Positions 41,545-49,820 of a stretch of DNA of 52,211 nucleotides are shown one piece after another. A program made the position numbers and the translations under genes. The notes under the pieces were generated by a model. That model made no database searches. It saw only the letters and a list, made by a program, of their open reading frames with translations, and had not been told where the DNA came from. Positions within the stretch are counted from its first letter, which is position 1, and each line of letters starts with the position of its first letter. This DNA is from Rhodanobacteraceae bacterium. GTDB lineage: Bacteria; Pseudomonadota; Gammaproteobacteria; Xanthomonadales; Rhodanobacteraceae. The DNA lies in the NCBI GenBank assembly GCA_004299705.1, contig SCQS01000068.1, positions 1-52,211 of the forward strand, in the 5' to 3' direction.

Positions 41545-44391
41545 ATGGCATTGCCGCCCGCCCTGGAACACCTGGTCGCCGAACGTTATGCGGAGCTGGC
41601 CGCGCGCTGCCGCGCCGCCAGGGTGGTGATGCACGACGACGCCGGCGTAGGTGAGCGCGTGCGGCGCCTGCTGCTGGCCAGCGATTTTGCGTTCGAGGCG
41701 TTGCGCGCCGAACCGTCCCTGCTCACCGCATCGGGGCTGGAGCGGCTGCGCGACCCGGCCTCGGCGTCGGCGCGTGCCGAGGTGCTCAAGCATGTGGGGG
41801 GCGATCCGTTGGCCGCGCTGCGGCGCTTCCGGCGTGCCGAAGCGCTGCGGCTGGTGTTCCGTGACGTCAACGCCCTGGACGAGGTCGCCGACACGCTGGC
41901 CGGCACTACCGAACTGTACGAAGTGTTGATCGCGCATGCGTTACAAGTGGCGGATGAAGCGGTACGCAAGCGCCACGGCACGCCACGCAACCCGGATGGC
42001 AAGCCACAGGCTTTGGTGGTGTTCGCGCTCGGCAAGCTGGGCGGCGGCGAGCTCAATTTTTCCTCCGACGTCGACCTGGTGCTGGCCTATCCCGAGGGCG
42101 GCACGACGGACGGCGCGCGTCCGCTCGACAACGTCGAATTTTTCGCGCGGGTTGCGCGCGAGTTCGTGCGCCTGCTGGCGGAAGCGACCGCCGACGGCAT
42201 TGCCGCGCGGGTGGACCTGCGGCTGCGACCGTTCGGCGATTCCGGCCCGGTGGTGGCCTCGTTCGCCAGCATGGAGCAGTACTACCAGCGCGAGGGCCGC
42301 GACTGGGAACGCTATGCGTGGATCAAGGCGCGCCCGGTGGCGGGCGACCTGGTCGCCGGCAAGCATTTGCTGGAAACGCTGCGGCCGTTCGTGTACCGGC
42401 GTTATTTCGATTACACCGCGCTGGCGGGCCTGCGCGAGATGAAGGCGCTGATCGATGCCGAGGTCTCGCGCCGCGACCTTGCCGATGATCTGAAACTCGG
42501 CGCCGGCGGCATCCGCGAAATCGAATTCGTGGTGCAGTTGCAGCAGTTGATCCGCGGCGGCCGCGACACCGCCTTGCGTGCGCGCGGCCTGTTGCCGGCG
42601 CTGGAAGCCTGCGTCGCGCGCGGCCACCTGTCGCAGAAACGCGGCCGCGCCTTGCGCGAGGCCTACCTGTTCCTGCGGCAACTGGAAAACCGCGTGCAGA
42701 TGTTCGGCGACCGTCAAATCCACGCCGTGCCCGCCGACGCCATGATTCGCGAACGCATCGCGCGCGCGCTGGATCATCCCGATTGGCGGGCGCTCGTCGG
42801 CGCGTTGAACCGGCAACGCGAAAAGGTCACCGCGATTTTCGCCGACGTGTTGCAACCGCACGACGAGGTCGAGCCTGCGCACGGCGATCAGGCAACGGCG
42901 CAAGAAGGCACCCGCTTGTGGCAGCACGCACGCGAAGGCAGCCTCGACCTTGCGCAGTTGCGCGTTGCCGGGTTCGTGCCCGCGCAAGCGTGTCTCGATG
43001 CCTTGCGCCAGGTCGCGGGCTTGCACGGCCTGAGCACGCGCGGCGCGCGCCGCATCGAACACCTGATGCCCGGCCTGATCGACGCGGCGGCGGCAACGTC
43101 GGCACCGGCGGATGCGTTGGTGCGCTTGTGCCGGTTGGTGCAGGCGGTGGCGCGGCGCTCGGCCTATCTCGCCTTGCTGCAGGAACAGCCGGCCACGCGC
43201 GCGCGGGTCGCCACGTTGTGTGCGGACAGCGCCTTGCTCGCGGAAGGCGTGATCGCACAGCCGTTGCTGCTGGACGATGTGCTGGCGCCGCGCGTCGAGC
43301 ACATGGCCCACGGCGCCGCCGACATGCGCGCGGAACTCGCGCGGCAACTCGCGGCTACGCAGGCGGGTGGTGATGCGGAAGCGGTGCTGGCGGCCATCGC
43401 CGAATGGCGCGGCAGCTACCGGATGCGCACCGGGCTTGCCTTCCGCGACGGCGCCACCAATGCGGTGGCGAGCGCGCGTGCGCTGGCGGAACTGGCCGAT
43501 GCCGTGGTCGGCGCGGTGCTCGATCTCGCCTTGCGCGAACTCGTGGCGCAACACGGTCGCCTGCCGGGCGAGGGCAGTGGCATCGCGGTATTGGGTTACG
43601 GCAGCCTCGGCGGCGAGGAGATCGGATTCAATTCCGACCTCGACCTCGTGTTCGTGTACGACGCCGCGCGCGGCGATGCCGTGAGCGACGGTGCGCGACC
43701 ACTCGACGGTGCGCGCTGGTACGCACGCGCGGCGCAGCGCGTGGTGCACTGGTTGTCCGCGCCGACGCGCGGCGGGCGTCTGTACGAAGTCGATACGCGG
43801 CTGCGCCCGGATGGCGGCAAGTCGCTGCTGGTCGCAAGCCTGCCCGCGTTCATCGCCTACCAGCGCGAACGCGCGTGGACCTGGGAGCAGCAGGCGCTGG
43901 TGCGCGCGCGCGCGGTGGCCGGCGACGTCACGCTCGGCGATTCATTCGCGTACGCACGTCGCGACGTTCTCTGCCAGTCGCGCAAACGCGCGCAGGTAAT
44001 CGCGGATGTCGTGAAGATGCGCGCCGAGTGGCGCCGCCAGCGCGATCGTTCCGATGCCGGGTCGCTCGACTTGAAGCAGGGCGCAGGCGCATTGCTGGAC
44101 ATCCAGTTCCTGTTGCAGGGCTTGGTGTTGGCGCACGCGCATGCGCATCCCGGGTTGACCGACGCAAGCGATACGCCGCGGCTGCTGGCGGCATGCGACA
44201 AAGCCGGCGTGCTGTCCGAGGATGACGTCGACGCGCTGGGTACCGCGCACGCCGAATTGCTGGCGCGCGCGCTGTCGGCGACGCTGGCTGGGCAGCACCG
44301 GGTGGTGCCGCGCGACCTGGTGCTGGACGCGCGTTGCGCCAAGGTGCTGGAGGTTGCGCGCCGCGCGGGGTTCGACTTCGGCGCTGGCTGA
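41545..44391 (+). CDS. glnE: Glutamine synthetase adenylyltransferase / adenylyl-removing enzyme
   Basis: A protein of about 948 residues that adenylylates and de-adenylylates glutamine synthetase in response to PII signals. The two nucleotidyltransferase domains are both intact. The first has ALGKLGGGELNFSSDVDLVL (about residue 165) and the second GYGSLGGEEIGFNSDLDLVF (about 690). VDLRLRPFGDSGPVV, GAGGIREIEFVVQLQQLIRG, VDTRLRPDGGKSLLV and GALLDIQFLLQGL support it. The start is uncertain: ATG at 41545 gives MALPPALEH, which suits the family, with ATGs at 41530 and 41515 also in frame. It appears monocistronic. Confidence 0.95.
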   Translation: MALPPALEHLVAERYAELAARCRAARVVMHDDAGVGERVRRLLLASDFAFEALRAEPSLLTASGLERLRDPASASARAEVLKHVGGDPLAALRRFRRAEALRLVFRDVNALDEVADTLAGTTELYEVLIAHALQVADEAVRKRHGTPRNPDGKPQALVVFALGKLGGGELNFSSDVDLVLAYPEGGTTDGARPLDNVEFFARVAREFVRLLAEATADGIAARVDLRLRPFGDSGPVVASFASMEQYYQREGRDWERYAWIKARPVAGDLVAGKHLLETLRPFVYRRYFDYTALAGLREMKALIDAEVSRRDLADDLKLGAGGIREIEFVVQLQQLIRGGRDTALRARGLLPALEACVARGHLSQKRGRALREAYLFLRQLENRVQMFGDRQIHAVPADAMIRERIARALDHPDWRALVGALNRQREKVTAIFADVLQPHDEVEPAHGDQATAQEGTRLWQHAREGSLDLAQLRVAGFVPAQACLDALRQVAGLHGLSTRGARRIEHLMPGLIDAAAATSAPADALVRLCRLVQAVARRSAYLALLQEQPATRARVATLCADSALLAEGVIAQPLLLDDVLAPRVEHMAHGAADMRAELARQLAATQAGGDAEAVLAAIAEWRGSYRMRTGLAFRDGATNAVASARALAELADAVVGAVLDLALRELVAQHGRLPGEGSGIAVLGYGSLGGEEIGFNSDLDLVFVYDAARGDAVSDGARPLDGARWYARAAQRVVHWLSAPTRGGRLYEVDTRLRPDGGKSLLVASLPAFIAYQRERAWTWEQQALVRARAVAGDVTLGDSFAYARRDVLCQSRKRAQVIADVVKMRAEWRRQRDRSDAGSLDLKQGAGALLDIQFLLQGLVLAHAHAHPGLTDASDTPRLLAACDKAGVLSEDDVDALGTAHAELLARALSATLAGQHRVVPRDLVLDARCAKVLEVARRAGFDFGAG

Positions 44392-44400
44392 TCGTGGTTG

Positions 44401-44815
44401 TGCGTGTCGTGAGAACGACCTCCTTGTCCTTTTTCCGTCCGCCTCCCGGGCGGCCGGGTGACTTCTCTTTGCCTGGCCAAAGAGAAGTCACCAAGAGAAA
44501 GGCCACCCCGCGAACACGCCCTTCGCCCATCCATGGGCTGCGGGTACGCGAACGGCCGTCGGGGTTCGCCGAAGGCACCTCCCTGTGCCTGCGGCGAACT
44601 GGCCCGCATCCTGCGGGCCATCCTTCGGACTATTCCGTCGTCCGCTCGCCGCGTTCGAGGGGCCCCATTGGCGCACTTCGTGTGCGCGTGGCGGATACAG
44701 CCAGTTGTCAGTGGTCGCTCCGAGCGAGGTTATGGTTGGCGGCCGTGGGCAACGCCGAGAGGGGTTTGCCTCGTGGGCAGTGCGGGAACAGACAGGGCCG
44801 TCGGTATGGCAATAA
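44401..44815. repeat. Long interspersed xanthomonad-type repeat (about 415 bp)
   Basis: The region starts with the perfect 14-base inverted repeat GTGACTTCTCTTTG / CAAAGAGAAGTCAC (44458-44471 and 44478-44491). It continues with AAGGCCACCCCGCG, CCATCCATGGGCTGCGGG and repeated GC-rich hairpins (for example GCCCGCATCCTGCGGGC). From memory, this 'CTTTCTCTTTG...AAAGAGAAAGGCCACCCCGCG...' block is scattered through Lysobacterales genomes and often creates false proteins. No frame here looks coding. Confidence 0.75.
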
Positions 44816-44826
44816 CGCGGTCAGCG

Positions 44827-45786
44827 CTAGGGCAGGTGGCGCGCCGCCATTCGCTCGTGCAACGCGGCAGCAATCGCCTGCGCCTCGCGCAATGGTGGCA
44901 CCTTGCCGCGCACTTCGTCCGGCTCGGTCAGCAGCCCGCGTGCGCGCAGCGCGTCGTGGAAATGCGCGCGCAGTTCCGAGAGCGGCTTGGTCGTCACCGT
45001 GTGCACCGGCACGCCCGTCGCGCAGGCTTCGGACAGCATGTTGACCGAGTCGGGGGTGACCACGATGCGGTCGGCCCAACCGAGGATGCCGGGATACGGG
45101 TTGGTGCCATGGCCGTCCCAGAACACGCCGGGGAAATCCGCGAATGCCGCGCGCAGGCGTTCGGCGAATGCGGACGGGGTGCGCCGGGAAGTGCTGGCCA
45201 GCACGCTGCCGCTGCTTGCGACATGGGTGACGGTGTCGATGAGTTTCGCGGCCAGCGCGCCGTCGAAGTCGATGCCGCGGCCCGGCCCGCCCGCCAGCAG
45301 CGCGACGCGCGGGCGCGGCAGTACGCCGAAATCGGGAAACGCTTCACGGCCCGAGGCGAGCCAGGCATCGTCGATCGGATTCAGCGAGCCCAGCGTGGTC
45401 AGCACGTTCGCGCCTTGCAGCCGGTCGTGGCTGGGTGCGATCACCGCATCCCAGTGGCGCGGGTCGAGGCGCGGATCGAGGATCTGCACCGTGTAGCACT
45501 CGCCACCGGACAGGTCGCGCAGCAGGCGCGTCAGCAGGGCGGCGCTGCGCCCGCAGCCGATCGCAAGATCGGGCCACGGTGCCGCGAAACCCTCGCGGTC
45601 GCGGGGCGCCAGCGCGAGGCGACCGCCGGGAATGCGGCGCGGCGCGAACCACGTCCACGGCGCGCGCAGTGGCAGCGTCATCACCCGCGCCGACACGCCC
45701 AGCGCGGACGCCAGCGCCAGCGCCTGGCGCTCGTTGCCGGCGGCACCGTCGCTGATGACCCAGGCGGAGTGGGGCGGGTGTGGCAT
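44827..45786 (-). CDS. ELM1/GtrOC1-family putative nucleotide-diphospho-sugar epimerase-like protein
   Basis: A 319-residue protein of the 'mitochondrial fission ELM1' (DUF1022) family. Supporting blocks are WVISDGAAGNERQALALASA at the N-terminus, DLAIGCGRSAALLTRLL, DAVIAPSHDRLQGANVL and VALLAGGPG. The C-terminal half has LGWADRIVVTPDSVNMLSEA and VPVHTVTTKPLSELRAHFHD. The fold resembles GT-B glycosyltransferases and bacterial members often lie near LPS genes. Biochemical activity is not established. It is divergent from the MgtC-like gene. Confidence 0.85.
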   Translation of the reverse strand: MPHPPHSAWVISDGAAGNERQALALASALGVSARVMTLPLRAPWTWFAPRRIPGGRLALAPRDREGFAAPWPDLAIGCGRSAALLTRLLRDLSGGECYTVQILDPRLDPRHWDAVIAPSHDRLQGANVLTTLGSLNPIDDAWLASGREAFPDFGVLPRPRVALLAGGPGRGIDFDGALAAKLIDTVTHVASSGSVLASTSRRTPSAFAERLRAAFADFPGVFWDGHGTNPYPGILGWADRIVVTPDSVNMLSEACATGVPVHTVTTKPLSELRAHFHDALRARGLLTEPDEVRGKVPPLREAQAIAAALHERMAARHLP

Positions 45787-45877
45787 CGGTTTGCGCGGTT
45801 TCGGAATGGTCGCGTGATTATGCGGGAGGAATGGTTGCGGATAGACTTCTGACCGCCGCCGTCATCCGGTTCACCGC

Positions 45878-46573
45878 ATGCTGCCTACCTGGGAAATCGC
45901 CGTCCGCCTGTTGCTCGCCGCTGCGCTGGGCGGGGTGATCGGATTCGACCGCGAGCGCCATACCTGGGCCGCCGGCCTGCGCACCCACATGCTGGTGTGC
46001 CTGGGCGCGGCGCTGGCGATGATCGTCTCGGCGTTCGCGTTTTCCGACGCGCTGCACAACTGGCCCAGCGTGGTGCTGGATCCGTCGCGCATCGCGGCGC
46101 AGGTGATCAGCGGCATCGGCTTCCTCGGCGCCGGCACCATCATGTTCATGCAGCGCGAGAACGTGGTGCGCGGGTTGACCACCGCCGCGGGCCTGTGGAC
46201 GGTCGCCGCGATCGGGCTTGCGATCGGCGGCGGCATGTACGCGGCGGCGGTGATCGCGACCGCGGTCGCGTGGGTGATCCTGGCCGTGCTGAAGCCGTTG
46301 GAACGGCGTTTCGCGATGCGCAAGACCCTGCCGCAGGTGCGGGTGGGTTTCGCAGGGCGCGCTTCGCTGGCGGCGATCGAACAAGTGCTGGCCGGGCGCA
46401 ACCTGCCGGCCAGCACCATCGTCACCCGCCACATCCCGGACGACGGCGACGAAGTGACGGTGGAGTTCGCGCGCGGCTTCGAGCGCAGCGCGCTGGGGGA
46501 GTTGTCCGATGCACTGCGCGGCTTGCCGGGGGTCGCGACGGTGTCGCTGGACATCAGCGCGCGCGGTGGTTGA
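45878..46573 (+). CDS. MgtC/SapB-family membrane protein
   Basis: A 231-residue protein. The N-terminal half has about five hydrophobic segments and the family blocks GGVIGFDRERHTWAAGLRTH, GIGFLGAGTIMFMQRENVVR and TTAAGLWTVAAIGLAIGGGM. The C-terminal 85 residues form a soluble ACT-like domain. MgtC-like proteins act in Mg2+ homeostasis and acid survival and inhibit F-ATPase in some pathogens. Here the role is unproven. The ATG at 45878 begins a typical N-terminus. It is divergent from the ELM1-like gene. Confidence 0.88.
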   Translation: MLPTWEIAVRLLLAAALGGVIGFDRERHTWAAGLRTHMLVCLGAALAMIVSAFAFSDALHNWPSVVLDPSRIAAQVISGIGFLGAGTIMFMQRENVVRGLTTAAGLWTVAAIGLAIGGGMYAAAVIATAVAWVILAVLKPLERRFAMRKTLPQVRVGFAGRASLAAIEQVLAGRNLPASTIVTRHIPDDGDEVTVEFARGFERSALGELSDALRGLPGVATVSLDISARGG

Positions 46574-46596
46574 AGGCGGCGGGCGGCGGGCTGCGC

Positions 46597-46644
46597 TAAA
46601 ATCAGCGTTCATTCAAGCCGGCGCCGCTGGGCGGCGTGGCTTGA
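46597..46644 (+). promoter_or_regulatory. Candidate -10 box and 5' leader hairpin of the zinc-finger gene
   Basis: TAAAAT (46597-46602) is a likely -10. The leader then holds the hairpin TCAAGCC-G-GCGCCGC / GCGGCG-T-GGCTTGA (46613-46644) with a 3-base loop, ending 24 bases before the start codon. The structure could protect or regulate the mRNA. Confidence 0.4.
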
Positions 46645-46668
46645 TTCACACCTGACGGAATTCCAAGC

Positions 46669-46890
46669 ATGTCTCCCCAGCCGGCCCCTTCCTTCCCCGT
46701 GGGCGAACCCGCCAACGCCAAGCGTCGCTACGAAGTGACCGAGGCCGACCTGCCGCTGGCCTGTCCCTTGCCCGAGATGACGTTGTGGAATTCGCACCCG
46801 CGCATCTACTTGCCGATCGTCGATGACGGCGGCACCACGGTCTGCCCGTATTGCGGTGCCGAGTACATCCTGAAGCGATCCGAAACCTGA
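46669..46890 (+). CDS. NDUFS6-like small zinc-finger protein
   Basis: This 73-residue protein ends with VCPYCGAEYILKRS and has an upstream LACPLPEMTLWNSHPRIYLP. This fits the zinc-binding C-H-C-C arrangement of the mitochondrial complex I accessory subunit NDUFS6 and its alphaproteobacterial and gammaproteobacterial relatives. In most bacteria these small proteins have no known partner. It is followed 69 bases later by a glycosyltransferase gene. Confidence 0.85.
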   Translation: MSPQPAPSFPVGEPANAKRRYEVTEADLPLACPLPEMTLWNSHPRIYLPIVDDGGTTVCPYCGAEYILKRSET

Positions 46891-46959
46891 GGTTCCGGCG
46901 GGCACACCGGGAGGGCGTGGCCCGCCAGAATGGGCGCGTTTCTTGCATGACTTTCTGGC

Positions 46960-48126
46960 ATGTCCATTGCTTCAGCCACGCAGGAATTCGTGACCGCGCC
47001 TGCCGCCACCCCGCGCCGCCTGACCGTCGTCCAGTTGCTGCCCGCGCTGGAAAACGGCGGTGCCGAACGTTCGACGCTCGAAGTCTCGCGCGCGCTGGTC
47101 GCGGCCGGTCACCGTTCGGTGGTGATCTCGGCGGGGGGACGCCTGGTCGAACGGCTGCAACGCGAGGGCGGTGAGCACCTCACGCTGGATGTGGGCTCCA
47201 AGTCGCTGCGCAGCCTGGCCCGGATCGGCGCGCTGCGGCGCACCCTGTCGAAACTCGACCCCGACATCGTGCACGCGCGCTCGCGGGTGCCGGCATGGGT
47301 GGCGTGGTTCGCGCTGCGCGGCATGCGGCCGCGCCCGCATTTCGTCACCACCGTGCACGGGCTGAATTCGCCGGGTCGCTGGAGCAGCATCATGACCCGC
47401 GGCGACCGCGTGATCGTGGTGTCGCAGACGGTGCACGATTTCGTGTTGAGCCACTATCCGCACATCGACGCCGGCAAGCTCAGCGTGATCCCGCGCGGCA
47501 TCGACCCCGAAGCGTTCCCCTACGGCTACCGGCCGGAAGCTGCCTGGCGCGACCGGTTCTTCGCCGAATTCCCGCAACTCGCCGGCGCGCCTCTGCTGAC
47601 CCTGCCGGGGCGTGGCACCCGCCTGAAAGGCCACGCCGACGCGATCGCGTTGATCGCGGGCTTGCGCGTCCGCGGCATCGACGCGCGCCTGCTGTTGCTG
47701 GGCATCGTCGAGAAGGGCCGCGAAGCCTACCTCAAGGAAATGCAGGCGCTGGCCGCGGCGCGCGGCGTCGCCGATATCGTGGCGTTCTCGCCACCGCGCA
47801 GCGACGTGCGCGACGTGTTCGCGGTTTCGGATTTGGTGTTGCAGCTTTCCAACAAGCCGGAGAGTTTCGGGCGCACCGTGATCGAAGCGCTGTCGCTGTG
47901 CCGGCCGGTGCTGGGCTACGCACACGGCGGGGTCGGCGAATTGCTGGCGGAACTCTATCCCGCCGGACGCGTGCCGGTGGGTGACGTCAACAAACTGGTC
48001 GAGCGCGCGGCGGAACTGCTGGGCAGTGCGCCGCCGATCGCACCGCTGCGGCGTTACCGCCTTGCCGACATGCAGGCCAGCGTGCTGGCGCTGTACCAGG
48101 AACTGGCGGCCGTGCCGCGGCGCTGA
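46960..48126 (+). CDS. Glycosyltransferase family 4 (LPS-core type)
   Basis: A 388-residue GT4 enzyme. The N-terminal domain shows VVQLLPALENGGAERSTLEV, DIVHARSRVPAWVAWFALRG and FVTTVHGLNSPGRWSSIMTR. The C-terminal domain has LLTLPGRGTRLKGHADAIAL and VLQLSNKPESFGRTVIEALS, the nucleotide-sugar-binding EX7E-type segment. It likely adds a sugar to the LPS core or another envelope glycan in the cytoplasm. The Kdo hydroxylase follows 68 bases later. Confidence 0.9.
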   Translation: MSIASATQEFVTAPAATPRRLTVVQLLPALENGGAERSTLEVSRALVAAGHRSVVISAGGRLVERLQREGGEHLTLDVGSKSLRSLARIGALRRTLSKLDPDIVHARSRVPAWVAWFALRGMRPRPHFVTTVHGLNSPGRWSSIMTRGDRVIVVSQTVHDFVLSHYPHIDAGKLSVIPRGIDPEAFPYGYRPEAAWRDRFFAEFPQLAGAPLLTLPGRGTRLKGHADAIALIAGLRVRGIDARLLLLGIVEKGREAYLKEMQALAAARGVADIVAFSPPRSDVRDVFAVSDLVLQLSNKPESFGRTVIEALSLCRPVLGYAHGGVGELLAELYPAGRVPVGDVNKLVERAAELLGSAPPIAPLRRYRLADMQASVLALYQELAAVPRR

Positions 48127-48157
48127 ACGCGGCGACGCGTGCCGTATCCGGGGCTGG

Positions 48158-48166
48158 TGCTAAATT
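48158..48166 (+). promoter_or_regulatory. Candidate extended -10 of the Kdo hydroxylase gene
   Basis: TGC-TAAATT at 48158-48166 resembles the extended -10 seen before rpoD. It is 28 bases before the chosen ATG. No strong -35 or Shine-Dalgarno is visible. Confidence 0.25.
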
Positions 48167-48193
48167 GTGCAGTCCATTTGGCGTGCACGTTCC

Positions 48194-49093
48194 ATGAACG
48201 CAACCACCGCGAGCCCCGCTATCGATGAGCGCATCATCACGGTCACGCAGGCGCCGGGTGGCTTCGATCCGCCCCGCGCAACGCTGGTGGCCTCAGCGGA
48301 AGCAGGCAAGGTGCTGGTGTTTCCGGGGTTTCCGTTCGCGCTGCAGCCCGAAGAACAGCGCCTGCTCGACCCGGCCATCGCCGATCCGAAGCGCAAGAAC
48401 ATCAGCCTCGATCCGGGCAACGATGCCTTGCGCGGGGTGTTGGGTGACCCGGCGACACAAGCCGCGGCGCACGGCCTGGTCGCGCGCTACTTCAACGCTG
48501 CCAGCGATCTGGTCGCGCGGCTGTTCCCCGAATACACGGGCGCACTGCGCCCCGCGCCGACCAGCCTGCGCTTGCAGCAGGTGGAAACGCGCCAGACCTC
48601 GTGGCGCAAGGACGACAGCCGCCTGCACGTGGACGCGTTCCCGTCGCGCCCCCTGCATGGAGAACGCATCCTGCGGGTGTTCCTCAACATCCACCCCGCG
48701 GGCGTGCCGCGGGTGTGGCGGATCGGTGAACCGTTCGAGGCGGTGGCCGCGCATTTCCTGCCGCGGATCAAGCCGCAGTGGCCGGGCAAGGCCGCGCTGC
48801 TGGCGGTCTTGAAGATCACCAAGCGCCGCCGCAGCGACTACGACCACACCATGCTGCAATTGCACGACGCGATGAAGGTCGACGCGGACTACCAGCTCCA
48901 CTGCGACCAGCGCGCGCTGGCGCTGCCACCCGGCACCGCGTGGGTGTGCTTTTCCGACCAGACCTCGCATGCGGCGATGTCCGGCCAGTTCATGCTGGAG
49001 CAGACCTTCTTCCTGCCCGCGGCCAGCATGGTGCACCCCGAACTGGCGCCCTTGGCGGTGTTGCAGCGGCAACTGGGACGCAGCCTGATTTGA
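48194..49093 (+). CDS. kdoO: Kdo hydroxylase (Fe(II)/2-oxoglutarate dioxygenase)
   Basis: A 299-residue protein that matches the Kdo 3-hydroxylase family. The enzymes convert the outer-core-proximal Kdo of LPS to Ko (D-glycero-D-talo-oct-2-ulosonic acid). Blocks seen are VLVFPGFPFALQPEEQRLL, RQTSWRKDDSRLHVDAFPSR, with H-x-D as the iron ligands, then GERILRVFLNIHPAGVPRVW and CFSDQTSHAAMSGQFMLEQT with the distal histidine. No signal peptide, so it acts in the cytoplasm. ATG 48194 is preferred over a GTG at 48167. The GT4 gene next to it points to LPS core synthesis. Confidence 0.88.
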   Translation: MNATTASPAIDERIITVTQAPGGFDPPRATLVASAEAGKVLVFPGFPFALQPEEQRLLDPAIADPKRKNISLDPGNDALRGVLGDPATQAAAHGLVARYFNAASDLVARLFPEYTGALRPAPTSLRLQQVETRQTSWRKDDSRLHVDAFPSRPLHGERILRVFLNIHPAGVPRVWRIGEPFEAVAAHFLPRIKPQWPGKAALLAVLKITKRRRSDYDHTMLQLHDAMKVDADYQLHCDQRALALPPGTAWVCFSDQTSHAAMSGQFMLEQTFFLPAASMVHPELAPLAVLQRQLGRSLI

Positions 49094-49133
49094 GGGCCGC
49101 AGTCCCTCGCCCGGCCCGGCTGACGCGCGAGTG

Positions 49134-49706
49134 TCACTGCAGGTGGGTGAACAGCACGCCCACGTAAGTCGTGAATCCGATCGCGGACGAAACCGACAGC
49201 AGCTTGTGGTACCACTCGCGCCGGGTCCATGCCGCGATCGCGCAGACAGCCACGAACGCAAGCTGATAGGCCGTGTCCGACGGCGAGGGCAGGTTGTGGT
49301 ACAGCACCACGTTCTTGAGCAGGCTGGCGACGATCAGCAGGATCGCCAGCACGAAGAACCACCGATGGTTCTCGAAGTAATGCGTGCGCAGATCCACTTG
49401 GCCCTCGACCGCGATGTCGGGGAAAACCAGTCCCGCCAGCAGGTACAGCGGCACTGTTTCCGACAGTACCACCGCGAAGCCGAGAAAGCTCCACGTATGC
49501 TGGGACTGGTAGTAGCGCAGGTCGTACATCGCCCACCATGCCTGCACGTCCAACAGCAACAACAGTACACCCCAAACCACGCTCGGCCAGTAGGCGCGAA
49601 GGCGCGAGCGGGCGAGAATAAGGCTGCGGAAACCTTGCAGCACCTGCGTGACCGCCAAGCCCAGGATGATCGAAATCAGAACCGACAGGTAGCTGAAGGC
49701 GTCCAT
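49134..49706 (-). CDS. Six-helix membrane protein of unknown function
   Basis: A 190-residue protein with about six hydrophobic segments: SYLSVLISIILGLAVTQVLQ, PSVVWGVLLLLLDVQAWW, TWSFLGFAVVLSETVPLYLL, WFFVLAILLIVASLLKNVVL, AYQLAFVAVCAIAAW and LSVSSAIGFTTYVGVLF. No domain is recognised. The ATG at 49704-49706 opens straight into the first helix. It converges with the Kdo hydroxylase gene and is divergent from the cyclase-family gene. Confidence 0.7.
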   Translation of the reverse strand: MDAFSYLSVLISIILGLAVTQVLQGFRSLILARSRLRAYWPSVVWGVLLLLLDVQAWWAMYDLRYYQSQHTWSFLGFAVVLSETVPLYLLAGLVFPDIAVEGQVDLRTHYFENHRWFFVLAILLIVASLLKNVVLYHNLPSPSDTAYQLAFVAVCAIAAWTRREWYHKLLSVSSAIGFTTYVGVLFTHLQ

Positions 49707-49820
49707 GGCGCGCGAGTGTAACGGAGCCGGCAAACCGGGAAGCCGTGTGGCGAAATGCGGCGTCCGGGCGGGCGTGCAGCGCATGCATAATCGCAGGTTC
49801 CGGTTCCCGAGGTTTCCGCA

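Noticed and set aside
44458-45852. A plus-strand open frame of 464 codons
   Set aside because: Its first 120 codons are repeat DNA and the rest is antisense to the ELM1-family gene.
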